Shown piece after piece: positions 44,004 through 53,328 of a stretch of DNA of 64,000 bases. The position numbers and the translations under genes were made by a program. Position 1 is the stretch's first letter; each line of letters starts with the position of its first letter. This DNA is from Hoeflea prorocentri (GTDB taxonomy: Bacteria > Pseudomonadota > Alphaproteobacteria > Rhizobiales > Rhizobiaceae), in contig NZ_JAPJZI010000002.1 in the NCBI RefSeq assembly GCF_027944115.1, positions 124,001 through 188,000 on the forward strand. The letters run 5' to 3'. Below the pieces are notes generated by a model that was given only the letters and a program-made list of their open reading frames with translations, ran no database searches and was not told the origin of the DNA.

Positions 44004-44993
44004 ATGAACAAGATTGACCTCGATATTACCAATCTGCCGGACACAACCGTGCAGGTCAGGGAAACCTTTGATATCGATACCGATCTCAAGGTGCCGGCCT
44101 ATTCTCAGGCTGATGCCTATGTGCCGGATCTGGACCCGGATTACCTGTTCGACCGGGAGACGACGCTGGCGATCCTTGCCGGCTTTGCCCACAACCGCAG
44201 GGTGATGGTCTCCGGCTATCACGGCACCGGCAAATCGACCCATATCGAACAGGTCGCCGCGCGGCTCAACTGGCCATGCGTGCGCGTCAATCTCGACAGC
44301 CATGTCAGCCGTATCGACCTTGTCGGCAAGGACGCCATCGTGCTTCAGGATGGCCAGCAGGTTACCGAATTCCGCGACGGTATTTTGCCTTGGGCCTATC
44401 AACACAATGTGGCGCTGGTCTTTGACGAATACGATGCCGGCCGCCCCGATGTGATGTTCGTTATTCAGCGGGTGCTGGAATCGTCAGGCCGCCTGACGCT
44501 TCTGGACCAGAGCCGTGTGATCCGACCGCACCCCGCCTTCCGCCTGTTTGCGACGGCAAACACGGTTGGCCTCGGCGATACGACCGGCCTTTATCATGGT
44601 ACCCAGCAGATCAACCAGGCACAGATGGACCGCTGGTCGATCGTGACGACACTCAACTATCTGCCGCACGACAACGAGGTCAATATCGTACTGGCCAAGG
44701 TCAAGAGTTTCGATACCGAAGAGGGTCGCGACAAGGTTTCCAAGATGGTCCGGGTCGCGGATATGACACGTGCTGCCTTCATCAACGGCGATCTTTCGAC
44801 CGTGATGAGCCCGCGTACCGTCATCACCTGGGCGGAAAATGCCGAAATCTTTGGCGACCTCGCTTTTGCCTTCCAGCTCACCTTCCTGAACAAATGTGAT
44901 GAGCTCGAGCGCTCGCTGGTGGCTGAACAATATCAGCGTGCCTTCGGCGAAGAGCTCAAGGACAGCGCAGCCAATATCGTTCTGGATTCCTAG
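44004..44993 (+). CDS. cobS: Cobaltochelatase subunit CobS
   Basis: CobS is the AAA+ ATPase subunit of the aerobic cobaltochelatase, which with CobN and CobT inserts cobalt into hydrogenobyrinic acid a,c-diamide. The 329-residue protein begins [18 protein letters not shown], has Walker [17 protein letters not shown] and Walker [16 protein letters not shown], and the arginine-finger region [21 protein letters not shown] chose ATG 44004, as the P. denitrificans CobS starts the same way; GGTGGAG lies just before. An upstream in-frame ATG at 43920 would add 28 polar residues. cobT follows after five bases. Confidence 0.97.
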   Translation: MNKIDLDITNLPDTTVQVRETFDIDTDLKVPAYSQADAYVPDLDPDYLFDRETTLAILAGFAHNRRVMVSGYHGTGKSTHIEQVAARLNWPCVRVNLDSHVSRIDLVGKDAIVLQDGQQVTEFRDGILPWAYQHNVALVFDEYDAGRPDVMFVIQRVLESSGRLTLLDQSRVIRPHPAFRLFATANTVGLGDTTGLYHGTQQINQAQMDRWSIVTTLNYLPHDNEVNIVLAKVKSFDTEEGRDKVSKMVRVADMTRAAFINGDLSTVMSPRTVITWAENAEIFGDLAFAFQLTFLNKCDELERSLVAEQYQRAFGEELKDSAANIVLDS

Positions 44994-44998
44994 GATCG

Positions 44999-46891
44999 AT
45001 GGCCGGCCGCGGTGACAATTCCCGGGCGACTGCCCGTCCGCCGGTCGATTCGGAACCGTTCAAGCGTGCCTTGACCGGTTGCGTGCGCTCGATTGCCAAC
45101 GACCATGAACTTGAGGTGGTGTTTGCCAATGACCGGCCCGGACTTGCCGGCGAACGGGCACGGCTGCCAGATCTTCCCAAGCGCCCGTCGCGCAGCGATG
45201 TCAGCCTGACGCGTGGTGTCGGGGATTCGCTGGCGCTGCGCAAGGCCTGTCACGATACGGCTGTTCACACGGCCATGGCGCCGCAGGGGGACGACGCCCG
45301 TGAGATATTCGACGCTGTGGAACAGGCCCGGATCGAGGCAATCGGGTCAAAACGTATGGCCGGTGTTGCGGACAATCTGACAGCCGTGCTGTCGGACCGC
45401 TGCAACAAGGCCGGCTACCGCAATATCACCGACAGGGCGCAGGCACCGCTGCATGACGCGCTGGCACTTCTGGTGCGGGAAAAACTCACCGGACAGGCGC
45501 CGCCCGAGACCGCCGGTCCGGTTCTTGATCTGTGGCGCGACTGGATCGAGGAAAAAGCCGGCGCCGATATGGAGCATCTTGGCGAAGCGCTGGAAGATCA
45601 GCAGGCATTTGCCCGGCTTGTTCGCGATATGCTGGCTCATATGGATGTCGCCGAGGAATATGGCGAAGATCCCGATCAGCAGGATCAGCAGGACGAGACG
45701 ACCGACGACGATCAGCCCCGCTCCGATGAGGAGAATGACGAGAGCGCGCAGGATGAAGCCGGATCGGAATCCGCGCCTGCCGAGGAGAACGAATCCGCTG
45801 ACGAACAGATGGAAGACGGCGAGATGGACGGCGCCGAGGTCACCGAGGACGATATGCTCGATGACCAGGACGACGATGCCGAGACGCCGGGAGAGACACG
45901 GCGGCCGAATACGCCGTTCGACGATCTTAGCCAGAAGGTCGACTATGGCGTGTTCACCGAACAGTTCGACGAAACGGTGGCCGCCGAGGAGTTGTGTGAA
46001 GAGGCCGAGCTGGAGCGGTTGCGGGCCTTTCTCGACAAACAGCTTTCGAACCTGCAGGGCGTCGTCGGGCGTCTTGCCAACCGGTTGCAGCGGCGGCTGA
46101 TGGCTCAGCAGAACCGGGCATGGGAATTCGACCTTGAGGAAGGTTATCTCGATTCCGCGCGGCTCGTGCGCATGGTGATCGATCCAATGCAGTCGCTCTC
46201 TTTCAAGATGGAACGCGATACCAATTTCCGCGACACCGTTGTCACGCTCCTGATCGATAATTCCGGATCGATGCGCGGCCGGCCGATCACGGTTGCAGCC
46301 ACCTGTGCGGATATTCTTGCCCGCACGTTGGAACGCTGCGGGGTCAAGGTCGAGATCCTCGGCTTTACCACCAAGGCCTGGAAGGGCGGACAGGCCCGCG
46401 AAAAGTGGCTGGGCGAAGGAAAGCCTGCCAATCCGGGCCGGCTCAACGATTTGCGTCACATTATCTACAAATCCGCGGATGCGCCATGGCGGCGGGCGCG
46501 GCGCAATCTTGGTCTGATGATGCGCGAGGGTCTGCTGAAGGAAAACATTGATGGCGAGGCGCTGATCTGGGCGCATAACCGCCTGTTGGGGCGGCCAGAA
46601 CAGCGGCGTATCCTGATGATGATTTCCGACGGCGCACCGGTTGACGATTCAACCCTGTCGGTCAATCCAGGCAATTATCTCGAGCGTCATTTGAGGGCGG
46701 TGATCGAGGAGATCGAGACGCGGTCTCCGATCGAGTTGCTTGCCATCGGCATCGGGCACGACGTGACGCGCTACTATCGCCGCGCGGTGACTATTGTCGA
46801 TGCCGAGGAACTCGCCGGTGCGATGACCGAGCAGTTGGCTTCGCTCTTCGAGGAAGAGCAAGGCGGGCCGGCAATGCGGCGCGCGGGCTGA
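44999..46891 (+). CDS. cobT: Cobaltochelatase subunit CobT
   Basis: CobT partners CobS in the cobaltochelatase; together they form the ATPase complex that drives CobN. The 630-residue protein has an N-terminal part (1-210) and a long acidic region (about 215-300) dominated by Asp, Glu and Gln. The C-terminal von Willebrand A domain has the MIDAS motif [15 protein letters not shown] and [13 protein letters not shown]. The acidic segment is typical for CobT. No cobN or other corrin gene is within the window, so the pathway lies elsewhere. Confidence 0.96.
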   Translation: MAGRGDNSRATARPPVDSEPFKRALTGCVRSIANDHELEVVFANDRPGLAGERARLPDLPKRPSRSDVSLTRGVGDSLALRKACHDTAVHTAMAPQGDDAREIFDAVEQARIEAIGSKRMAGVADNLTAVLSDRCNKAGYRNITDRAQAPLHDALALLVREKLTGQAPPETAGPVLDLWRDWIEEKAGADMEHLGEALEDQQAFARLVRDMLAHMDVAEEYGEDPDQQDQQDETTDDDQPRSDEENDESAQDEAGSESAPAEENESADEQMEDGEMDGAEVTEDDMLDDQDDDAETPGETRRPNTPFDDLSQKVDYGVFTEQFDETVAAEELCEEAELERLRAFLDKQLSNLQGVVGRLANRLQRRLMAQQNRAWEFDLEEGYLDSARLVRMVIDPMQSLSFKMERDTNFRDTVVTLLIDNSGSMRGRPITVAATCADILARTLERCGVKVEILGFTTKAWKGGQAREKWLGEGKPANPGRLNDLRHIIYKSADAPWRRARRNLGLMMREGLLKENIDGEALIWAHNRLLGRPEQRRILMMISDGAPVDDSTLSVNPGNYLERHLRAVIEEIETRSPIELLAIGIGHDVTRYYRRAVTIVDAEELAGAMTEQLASLFEEEQGGPAMRRAG

Positions 46892-46896
46892 TCATC

Positions 46897-47910
46897 ATGA
46901 AGATCCTGCTGCGCCTTGCGCTGGCTCTGGGCCTTGCCGCGGTTCCGGTCACTGCTGTTGCGCGCGATGACGGTGTGAGCCGGATCGAGGTTGAAGCGCA
47001 GCAAATCCCGCGGTTCCGCGTCCGCTCTGACAAAACGCGCTTCGGAGACCTCGACTATCTTGGCGGTATTGAGATTACGTCGCCCAACGCTCTGCTGGGT
47101 GGGATCTCCGGCTTCCGGCTAATGCCGGACGGCGTCCGGTTTATTGGTGTGCTGGACACGGGCCACTGGATGACCGGCCGCATCGAGCGCGGTGCGGATG
47201 GCCGTTTGGCGGGGCTTGCCGATGTCGATATCGCGGCAATGCGCGATCGTGGCGGCGATGTTGTTCAGCAGCGTTACTATGTCGATGCGGAAGGCCTCGC
47301 GATAGACGGTGACACGGTCTATGTCAGTTTCGAGCGCGAGCACAGGATTGAGCAGCACCGTCTTGAGGACGTGCCGCAATCGTCCCCGGTGCGCCAGGTT
47401 CCGCAACCGATTCCGCTTTACGAGTTCCGGAACAATCGCGGCCTAGAAGCTCTGGCTGTTGCTCCGCTGGGAACACCGCTTGACGGCGCGCTTGTCGCGG
47501 TGAGTGAAAAGAGCCTCAACAAGAAGGGCGACATTTTTGCTGCGATTGTGACCGGTCCGAAAAAGGGCGTTTTCTTTGTGCGCCGGCATCCGCCCTTTGA
47601 CGTGACGGATGGCGACTTCCTGCCGAATGGCGATCTGCTGCTGCTGGAGCGCCGGTTTTCACTTGCCGAAGGTGTCGGCATGCGCATTCGGCGCATTGCG
47701 GCGGCCGATATCAAACCGGGCGCAACGGTGGATGGCGATATTCTTATCGAGGCGGATCTTGGTTTCCAGATCGACAATATGGAGAGCCTTGACGTCTTTG
47801 AAAGCGAGGACGGCAGTACGCGTATCCTGCTTGCATCCGACGACAATCACTCGCTCCTGCAGCGCAGCCTGCTGCTGGAGTTTGAACTTGCCGATCAGGA
47901 TACCAACTGA
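46897..47910 (+). CDS. Periplasmic esterase-like activity of phytase family protein
   Basis: The 337-residue protein has a signal peptide (MKILLRLALALGLAAVPVTAVA). It is built from a single esterase-like-of-phytase beta-propeller domain (PF13449 type) with GGISGFRLMPDGVRFIGVLDTG, YYVDAEGLAIDGDTVYVSFE, EALAVAPLGTP and NMESLDVFESEDG. Such domains are found in phytases and other exported phosphoesterases. No substrate is evident. The gene follows cobT after five bases and may be co-transcribed with it. Confidence 0.85.
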   Translation: MKILLRLALALGLAAVPVTAVARDDGVSRIEVEAQQIPRFRVRSDKTRFGDLDYLGGIEITSPNALLGGISGFRLMPDGVRFIGVLDTGHWMTGRIERGADGRLAGLADVDIAAMRDRGGDVVQQRYYVDAEGLAIDGDTVYVSFEREHRIEQHRLEDVPQSSPVRQVPQPIPLYEFRNNRGLEALAVAPLGTPLDGALVAVSEKSLNKKGDIFAAIVTGPKKGVFFVRRHPPFDVTDGDFLPNGDLLLLERRFSLAEGVGMRIRRIAAADIKPGATVDGDILIEADLGFQIDNMESLDVFESEDGSTRILLASDDNHSLLQRSLLLEFELADQDTN

Positions 47911-47916
47911 ATCGGT

Positions 47917-48582
47917 CTAAGAGTGCTGACCGGTGGGTTTGTGCAGGCGCAGAACCGTCAGAAATGCGCGGTAGGGCGCCAGCATCGCCAGTGAAACCAG
48001 CAGCTTGACCGCCAGATCGCCGATGGCCCAGGACATCCAGCGCGGCGTCTCAAAGGCAAAGAAGCCGAGCAGCGGCGCCGCCTCGATGGCAAAAGCGTCA
48101 TTGGCGCCGAGGATTGCAAAGCTTGCCGCGAAGGCGAGCGAGAAGAACAGCACCGTATCGATGATCGAACCCAGGACAGACGAAACCAGTGGCGCATGCC
48201 ACCAGCGGGAATGGCGCAGGCGTTCGAAAATCGAGACGTCCAGCAGTTGCGCAACAAGGAAGGCCGATCCGGAAGCAATCGCAATGCGCGGCGTCGCGAC
48301 ATAGATCGAAATGCCGACGGCCAGAACAAAGCCAACGGTGACAATAAGGCGAGCCTTTGCCGGCCCGAAATGCCGGTTTGACAGGTCGGTCACCAGGAAG
48401 GCGATCGGGTAGGTGAACGCGCCCCAGGTCAGGATATCGTCCAGAACAAACGGGCCGATCGTATACATGACCGGGAACTGGACGAGATAGTTGGACGCTA
48501 TCACCACTGCCGTCATCGCGAGCAGATAGGGATAGATGCGGGTGATCAGGCCAAAAGCCGAATATGCAGAGTCTTTGAGCAT
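47917..48582 (-). CDS. Queuosine precursor (preQ0/preQ1) transporter, YhhQ/VUT family
   Basis: The 221-residue integral membrane protein has about six helices and the VUT_1 signatures (VLDDILTWGAFTYPIAFLVTDL, then SNRHFGP, AFLVAQLLDVSIFERLR and SVLGSIIDTVLFFSLAF). YhhQ-family proteins import queuosine precursors for tRNA modification. The gene starts within a candidate preQ1-I riboswitch (48579-48608), which is a strong independent hint of this substrate. It lies between the convergent esterase gene and rpmB. Confidence 0.92.
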   Translation of the reverse strand: MLKDSAYSAFGLITRIYPYLLAMTAVVIASNYLVQFPVMYTIGPFVLDDILTWGAFTYPIAFLVTDLSNRHFGPAKARLIVTVGFVLAVGISIYVATPRIAIASGSAFLVAQLLDVSIFERLRHSRWWHAPLVSSVLGSIIDTVLFFSLAFAASFAILGANDAFAIEAAPLLGFFAFETPRWMSWAIGDLAVKLLVSLAMLAPYRAFLTVLRLHKPTGQHS

Positions 48583-48608
48583 TTTTTTATCCTGGGTTAT
48601 GCCACCAG
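48579..48608 (-). promoter_or_regulatory. Candidate preQ1-I riboswitch at the transporter start codon
   Basis: On the minus strand, CTGG (48608-48605) pairs with CCAG (48595-48592) around a nine-base loop TGGCATAAC. An A-rich tail (GATAAAAAAATGC) follows. The loop's GCAT can pair with ATGC of the tail, giving the H-type pseudoknot of the preQ1 class I fold. The closing loop ...TAAC-CCAG and A-run match the known Thermoanaerobacter preQ1 aptamer (CUGGGU..., GUAACCCCAG, AAAACAAGG) closely. The P2-like strand includes the AUG start codon, so binding would hide the start. The fold is seen; the ligand is inferred from the gene. Confidence 0.6.
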
Positions 48609-48694
48609 CGAAACCGGGCTGAAACAGATCCGGTCACAATAAAGCAGGCCGGTCAAGACGGCCCGCGACTACATTATTATGCTCGCAACGCCTA

Positions 48695-48988
48695 TCAGGC
48701 TGCTGCTTCAGCAGCCTTCTTGGCAATCTGCCGTTTCAGCAGACGGGCACGCATGGACAGTTCTTTTTCACTTGCCTTTGCCAGGAATGCGTCGAGACCG
48801 CCGCGATGCTCAACCGAACGCAGTGCGGCCGCGGAAACACGAAGCCGGTAGCTCTTGCCGAGCGCGTCGGAAATCAGTGTCACGTTGCAAAGGTTCGGGA
48901 GGAACTTGCGCCGCGTCTTGTTGTTGGCGTGGCTTACATTGTTGCCCGACTGGACGGCCTTGCCGGTCAATTCGCAACTGCGGGACAT
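48695..48988 (-). CDS. rpmB: 50S ribosomal protein L28
   Basis: The 97-residue protein starts [20 protein letters not shown], the classic L28 N-terminus, and continues with [20 protein letters not shown] and a basic C-terminus ending in an alanine-rich helix. The ATG at 48988 is preceded by GAAGGTG. An in-frame extension upstream to 49021 is not conserved. It lies 112 bases upstream of the transporter gene on the same strand, and the stretch between contains the preQ1-like element. Confidence 0.97.
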   Translation of the reverse strand: MSRSCELTGKAVQSGNNVSHANNKTRRKFLPNLCNVTLISDALGKSYRLRVSAAALRSVEHRGGLDAFLAKASEKELSMRARLLKRQIAKKAAEAAA

Positions 48989-49195
48989 GGGTTTCACCTT
49001 CAGTCTGATGGCCTGTTGCAATGCGTGTGCGGTGCCGTGCTCCGACCGCAGCTTTCTGGCCTGTAATTGGAAAGTCGCGGTTCTATAGTCGGCGGTGGCG
49101 CGCGCGTCAAGTGAAAGCTGGCGCTGCAGTGGTGATTGGGTTAGACCTTGCGGCGCTTTTGCTGATCTTACATATTTTCGGAGAAAACGGCGTCC

Positions 49196-50077
49196 ATGCA
49201 GGCAACGCTTATCGGATTTAGCGCCATTGTCATGTGGTCGCTGCTTGCGCTGCTGACGGCGTCTTCAGGTAAGGTTCCGCCCTTTCAGCTCGCCGCCATG
49301 TGTTTTACCATCGGCACGGCCATTGGTCTTGCCGCTCTTGCAGCCCGGCCATCGGGATTTTGGACGATCCTGCGTCAGCCCTTGCCCGTCTGGTTGCTCG
49401 GGGTCGGCGGTCTGTTCGGCTATCATTTTCTGTATTTCACGGCCCTGCGGAACGCGCCGCCCGTTGAGGCCGGTCTGATTGCTTATCTCTGGCCGCTGCT
49501 GATTGTTGTCGGTTCGGCTCTTTTGCCCGGCGAACGGCTTGGATGGCAGCATGTGGCGGGTGCTCTTGCTGGGCTTTTGGGAACTGTTCTCATCGTTTCA
49601 AGGAACGGCCTTTCCTTCGACGACCGGTTTTTGTTCGGTTACGGCGCTGCGCTGCTTTGCGCCTTCACCTGGTCTGGATATTCGTTGCTTTCCAGGCGTT
49701 TCGGGGCGGTGCCGACGGATGTGGTGACAGGTTTCTGTGGGCTGACGGCACTCCTGTCGCTGCTTTGTCATCTGGCGCTGGAAGAAACGGTGTGGCCGGT
49801 CGGGGCCGTGCAATGGGCCGCCGTTGCCGGGCTGGGCCTCCTGCCCGTCGGCGCGGCTTTTTACGCCTGGGACTACGGGGTCAAGCGCGGCAATATCCAA
49901 ATTCTTGGAACGGCAAGCTATGCGGCACCGCTGCTGTCCACGCTGATCCTGATCGCAGCCGGCGCGGGGCAAGCCGACTGGCACATCGCAGTGGCCTGCG
50001 TTCTGATCACCGGAGGAGCGGTGCTGGCGGCAAAGGATTTGCTGTTTGCGCGCGGCCGCAAGGGAGAGCGGGTATGA
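49196..50077 (+). CDS. EamA/DMT transporter (YddG-like aromatic amino acid exporter)
   Basis: The 293-residue protein has ten hydrophobic helices in two EamA repeats ([23 protein letters not shown] and [20 protein letters not shown] as signature pieces). The overall shape and motifs fit E. coli YddG, an exporter of aromatic amino acids and other metabolites. The substrate is inferred. The next gene (lysoplasmalogenase) starts within its stop codon (ATGA). Confidence 0.86.
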   Translation: MQATLIGFSAIVMWSLLALLTASSGKVPPFQLAAMCFTIGTAIGLAALAARPSGFWTILRQPLPVWLLGVGGLFGYHFLYFTALRNAPPVEAGLIAYLWPLLIVVGSALLPGERLGWQHVAGALAGLLGTVLIVSRNGLSFDDRFLFGYGAALLCAFTWSGYSLLSRRFGAVPTDVVTGFCGLTALLSLLCHLALEETVWPVGAVQWAAVAGLGLLPVGAAFYAWDYGVKRGNIQILGTASYAAPLLSTLILIAAGAGQADWHIAVACVLITGGAVLAAKDLLFARGRKGERV

Positions 50078-50736
50078 GCCTTTTTGAGTACGGTCTCGAT
50101 ACCCCGCTTCCGGGCACGTTGCTGTTTTCGGCTGTGGCGGCGTTTCTTTATCTGTTGATGGTTTCAAGGCCGCCCTCGGCGCGCCGTACCGGCGTCAAAA
50201 CGCTGGCTATCGCTCTCCTTGCCGTCCTTTCGGTGTTGGCAAACGGGCCGGTTCTTCTAACCGCCGGGCTGCTTGCCTGCGCCATCGGCGATGCACTTTT
50301 GGCGCAGGACGACGACCGGGCATTCCAACTTGGCATTGGGGCGTTTTTACTCGGCCATGTGGCCTATATCGCGTTGTTTGTTACTGAAGGACGTATCGAC
50401 CTTTTCTCAGAGCAGCCGCTTCGCATCATCATTGCCATTGCAATCATCGGTTTTTGCGCGGTGGTTGCGCGCAGGCTCTTGCCGGCCACCGGTGCGCTTA
50501 AAGCGGCTGTGAGCGCCTATGTGGTGGTTATCGCCCTGATGGCGCTCTTTTCGCTCATGATGTCCGGTTGGGGTGTTGTTGCGGGCGCCCTATTGTTCGT
50601 GGCGTCCGACACGGTTCTGGCGCTTCAGCGTTTCCTCATGCCGGCCGAAGAAGGAACGCCCTGGCGCGCGCTCTTCGTCTGGGCGAGTTATTACCTCGCC
50701 CAGCTTCTCATCACGCTGGCAGTTCTGGGATTTTAG
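50074..50736 (+). CDS. Lysoplasmalogenase (YhhN family)
   Basis: The 220-residue integral membrane protein has eight hydrophobic segments and the YhhN signature, LLACAIGDALLAQDDDRAFQLGIGAFLLGHVAYI (shown in two pieces: LLACAIGDALLA and QLGIGAFLLGHVAYI) with VASDTVLALQRF. Members hydrolyse the vinyl-ether bond of lysoplasmalogens or act in lipid turnover. It starts inside the EamA stop codon, following AGGGAGAG, and its stop overlaps that of the convergent gloB gene by four bases. Confidence 0.88.
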   Translation: MSLFEYGLDTPLPGTLLFSAVAAFLYLLMVSRPPSARRTGVKTLAIALLAVLSVLANGPVLLTAGLLACAIGDALLAQDDDRAFQLGIGAFLLGHVAYIALFVTEGRIDLFSEQPLRIIIAIAIIGFCAVVARRLLPATGALKAAVSAYVVVIALMALFSLMMSGWGVVAGALLFVASDTVLALQRFLMPAEEGTPWRALFVWASYYLAQLLITLAVLGF

Positions 50737-51503
50737 AAACTGTCCTTGCGGCGGCGTATCTCGGCAAAAACTTCCGCATCGCTTGCCTCGCCCATGGCGA
50801 GCAGGTCGCGGATGGCTGTCTCGCCGGTGCGAAGAAACGGGTTGGTGGCTCTTTCGAGGCCGATGGTCGTCGGCAGTGTCGGACGGTGCGCGTCCCTCAG
50901 CCTGGCGATCTCCTCAGCGCGCCGCTCCAGTGCCTTGTTTCCCGGCTCGATCGTCACCGCAAAAGCAGCGTTCGACATGGTGTATTCATGACCGCAATAG
51001 ACGGTCGTGTCGTCGGGGAGCGCGGCAAGTTTCTGCAGCGATGTGTGCATCTGTTCGGGTGTTCCCTCGAAAACCCGCCCGCAGCCAAGGGCAAAAAGCG
51101 TGTCGGCGGCAAAAAGAACGGATGCGCCGGGGATATAGTAACAGATGTGACCCAGCGTATGCCCCGGGGTTTCGATCACCTGAACCTCGAACCCACCGAA
51201 ATGGAAACGGTCGCCTTCCGATACTGTTTCATCGATACCCGGTATTTTTTTTGCTTCCGCGGCAGGTCCGATGATGTTGGCGCCGTAGCGTTGCTTTAAA
51301 GCGGCATTCGCCTCGACATGATCAGTATGGTGATGGGTGACGAGGATATGGTTGAGTGACCAGCCTCTGCTCTCCAGCGCCTCGACAATGGGCGCTTCCT
51401 CAGGGGCGTCGATCGAACCGGTGACACCCGTCTGCGGGTCATGGATCAGGACGCCGTAATTGTCCTGCCGACATGGAAATTGTTCGATCACCAATTCAGA
51501 CAT
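50733..51503 (-). CDS. gloB: Hydroxyacylglutathione hydrolase (glyoxalase II)
   Basis: Glyoxalase II splits S-lactoylglutathione into lactate and glutathione, finishing methylglyoxal detoxification. The 256-residue metallo-beta-lactamase-fold protein has the metal motif THHHTDHVEANAALK and further ligands ETPGHTLGHICYYIPGASVLFAADTLF (in pieces: TPGHTLGHI, FAADTLF). CGHEYTMSNAAFA supplies the last His. It is divergent from the methyltransferase gene at 51630 (126-base gap). Confidence 0.95.
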   Translation of the reverse strand: MSELVIEQFPCRQDNYGVLIHDPQTGVTGSIDAPEEAPIVEALESRGWSLNHILVTHHHTDHVEANAALKQRYGANIIGPAAEAKKIPGIDETVSEGDRFHFGGFEVQVIETPGHTLGHICYYIPGASVLFAADTLFALGCGRVFEGTPEQMHTSLQKLAALPDDTTVYCGHEYTMSNAAFAVTIEPGNKALERRAEEIARLRDAHRPTLPTTIGLERATNPFLRTGETAIRDLLAMGEASDAEVFAEIRRRKDSF

Positions 51504-51629
51504 TGCTGTCTCCCAGAAATAATATTGCGACTATCGTCGGCATGCGCTTGCCGCCGGCGTTAACGTCAAGTTGGATCGGCAGGACCGGCACGGTTCAATT
51601 TAGTCCTGTCACGCATTAGGTTTATAGAC

Positions 51630-52385
51630 ATGCATACCGATATCGTCGATTTGCGGCAGTTTTACCATACCCGGCTCGGAAAGCTTGCCGAGGATGCCAT
51701 TGCCATGGCCCTGTCATCGCTCTGGGCAAAACTGCCTGGCGAGCGGCTGATGGGGCTGGGATATGCCGTCCCCTATCTCGACCGTTTCAGGGCCGATGCG
51801 GAACGCGCCTTTGCCTTCATGCCCGCCGGGCAGGGCGCGATAAATTGGCCGACCCTTGAGGTGTCGGCGACGGCACTGGTCTTCGACGAGGAATTGCCTC
51901 TTGCCGATGCATCGGTTGACCGGATCCTGATGATCCATGCGCTGGAATACGCCGAAAACCCGCGTGAGACCCTGATGGAAGCCTGGCGGGTTCTGGCGCC
52001 CGGCGGCCGTTTGGTGATTGTGGTGCCGAACCGCCGCGGCATGTGGGCACGTCTTGATCATACGCCCTTCGGCTCGGGCACACCCTATTCGCGCAACCAG
52101 ATTACCGGCCTTTTGCGCGATGCGAGCTTTACGCCCGGCGCGTTTGCCGAGGCACTGTTTTTTCCGCCGTCGCGGCACAAGGCTATTCAAAGCATGGCGC
52201 GGACGACCGAACGCCTCGGCAGGCGTTACTGGCCGCTCTTCAGCGGCCTCGTGGTCGTCGAAGCGCAAAAACGTCTTTATCAGGGTTTGCCGGTAGCCGA
52301 ACGCGCGTCCCGGCGGGTCTTCGTGCCGGTGCTTGCGCCTCAGGGCGCCTCGCGGGCCAGCCGATGCGGCATCGGCAGGACCTGA
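51630..52385 (+). CDS. Class I SAM-dependent methyltransferase
   Basis: The 251-residue protein has a Methyltransf_11-like core with ILMIHALEYAENPRETLMEAWRVLAPGGRLVIVVPNRRGMWARLDHTPFGSG (signature pieces ALEYAENP, LAPGGRLVIVVPN). The motif I glycine region is weak: LPLADASVDRILM is the acidic strand. The N-terminus (residues 1-60) is unusual for the family, since the usual GCGxG loop is absent. The same gene is typically next to gloB in rhizobia. The substrate is unknown. Its stop abuts the phaR stop on the other strand. Confidence 0.85.
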   Translation: MHTDIVDLRQFYHTRLGKLAEDAIAMALSSLWAKLPGERLMGLGYAVPYLDRFRADAERAFAFMPAGQGAINWPTLEVSATALVFDEELPLADASVDRILMIHALEYAENPRETLMEAWRVLAPGGRLVIVVPNRRGMWARLDHTPFGSGTPYSRNQITGLLRDASFTPGAFAEALFFPPSRHKAIQSMARTTERLGRRYWPLFSGLVVVEAQKRLYQGLPVAERASRRVFVPVLAPQGASRASRCGIGRT

Positions 52386-52982
52386 TCAGCCGTCCATGGA
52401 ATCGAGCTTGTCCTGCAGGGCTCTCAGCTGATCCTTCAGCTCCTTGAGGTCGGCATTGTCGGATTTTGCCTTGTCCTCGGTGGCCGGGGCTTCCGTGCCC
52501 TGTGCGCCGGCAAAGGGCGAAAACATCTGCATGGCCTGCTGGAACATCTCGGTGTTGCGGCGCACCTGCTCTTCCATCACCTGCATGGGCATCTGCATAT
52601 TGCGCGCCATCTGCGTTTCACCGAACGCCTTTGTCATCTGCTCGCGCATCTGATCCTGCTGTGCGGTAAAGGCGCTCATCGAGTGTTCCAGATAACTTGG
52701 AACAAGCATCTGCATCTGGTCGCCATAATAGGAAATGAGCTGGCGAAGAAAGGAGACGGGCAGGAGCGTGTTGCCGGTCTTGGATTCCTGCTCGAAAATG
52801 ATCTGGGTCAGCACTGAGTGGGTAATGTCGTCGCCCGACTTGGCGTCCACAACCACAAAATCGTCGCCGTTCTTGACCATGACCGCCAGGTCGTCCAGCG
52901 TCACATAGGTGCTGGTGCCGGTATTGTAGAGCCGGCGATTGGCGTACTTCTTTATGACAATCTGCCCATCAGCCTTTGCCAT
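52386..52982 (-). CDS. phaR: Polyhydroxyalkanoate synthesis repressor PhaR
   Basis: PhaR represses phasin and PHA-metabolism genes and binds polyhydroxybutyrate granules. The 198-residue protein begins with the PHB_acc_N DNA-binding domain (IVIKKYANRRLYNTGTSTYVTLDDLAVMVKNG, given here as KKYANRRLYNT, STYVTLDDLA). A PHB_acc domain follows (SFLRQLISYYGDQMQMLVPSYLE), then a coiled coil and a Lys/Asp tail. The start at 52982 follows GGGAGG; an extension upstream is not conserved. It faces phaA-phaB across a 346-base gap. Confidence 0.96.
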   Translation of the reverse strand: MAKADGQIVIKKYANRRLYNTGTSTYVTLDDLAVMVKNGDDFVVVDAKSGDDITHSVLTQIIFEQESKTGNTLLPVSFLRQLISYYGDQMQMLVPSYLEHSMSAFTAQQDQMREQMTKAFGETQMARNMQMPMQVMEEQVRRNTEMFQQAMQMFSPFAGAQGTEAPATEDKAKSDNADLKELKDQLRALQDKLDSMDG

Positions 52983-53328
52983 ACATGCTACCTCCCTGCC
53001 GGCGGATGCCCGATGACTGCCCCGTTTCGAGGCGGTCTCTTGATGATTGCGCGTGGCAAAAATCAGTTCTTTTTGCGCCGGTCGGCACCCCCGAAAAGGG
53101 TGCAAAATTCAACAATGACAACCACATGATCATGAGTTCCGGAAAAAGTATAGCATTATTTCAAATGGTTTGTGCAATGCGGCGAGTATGACGTGCCGAT
53201 CCGGCCGGAAACGAAAGGATGCAAGGATTAGCGCAAATGCTGCAGGTGCGTTTGACTTCCGCATCAACCTGCTTCACTTTCACCGGTGACACGATCCTGG
53301 ACGACAATCCAACCTTCGGGGAAATTCT
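52983..53328. promoter_or_regulatory. phaR-phaA intergenic region
   Basis: This 346-base gap separates the divergent phaR and phaA genes and contains both promoters. The stretch 53216-53251 is rich in TGC/GCA words (GATGCAAGGATTAGCGCAAA, then TGCTGCAGGTGCG), which resemble known PhaR-binding TGC-rich sequence. I see no gene or clear terminator. The PhaR-site assignment is by eye only. Confidence 0.4.

Noticed and set aside
45347-46576. Minus-strand open frame of about 410 codons opposite cobT
   Set aside because: It mirrors the acidic and VWA regions of CobT and has leucine/isoleucine-rich composition typical of reverse-complement acidic sequence.
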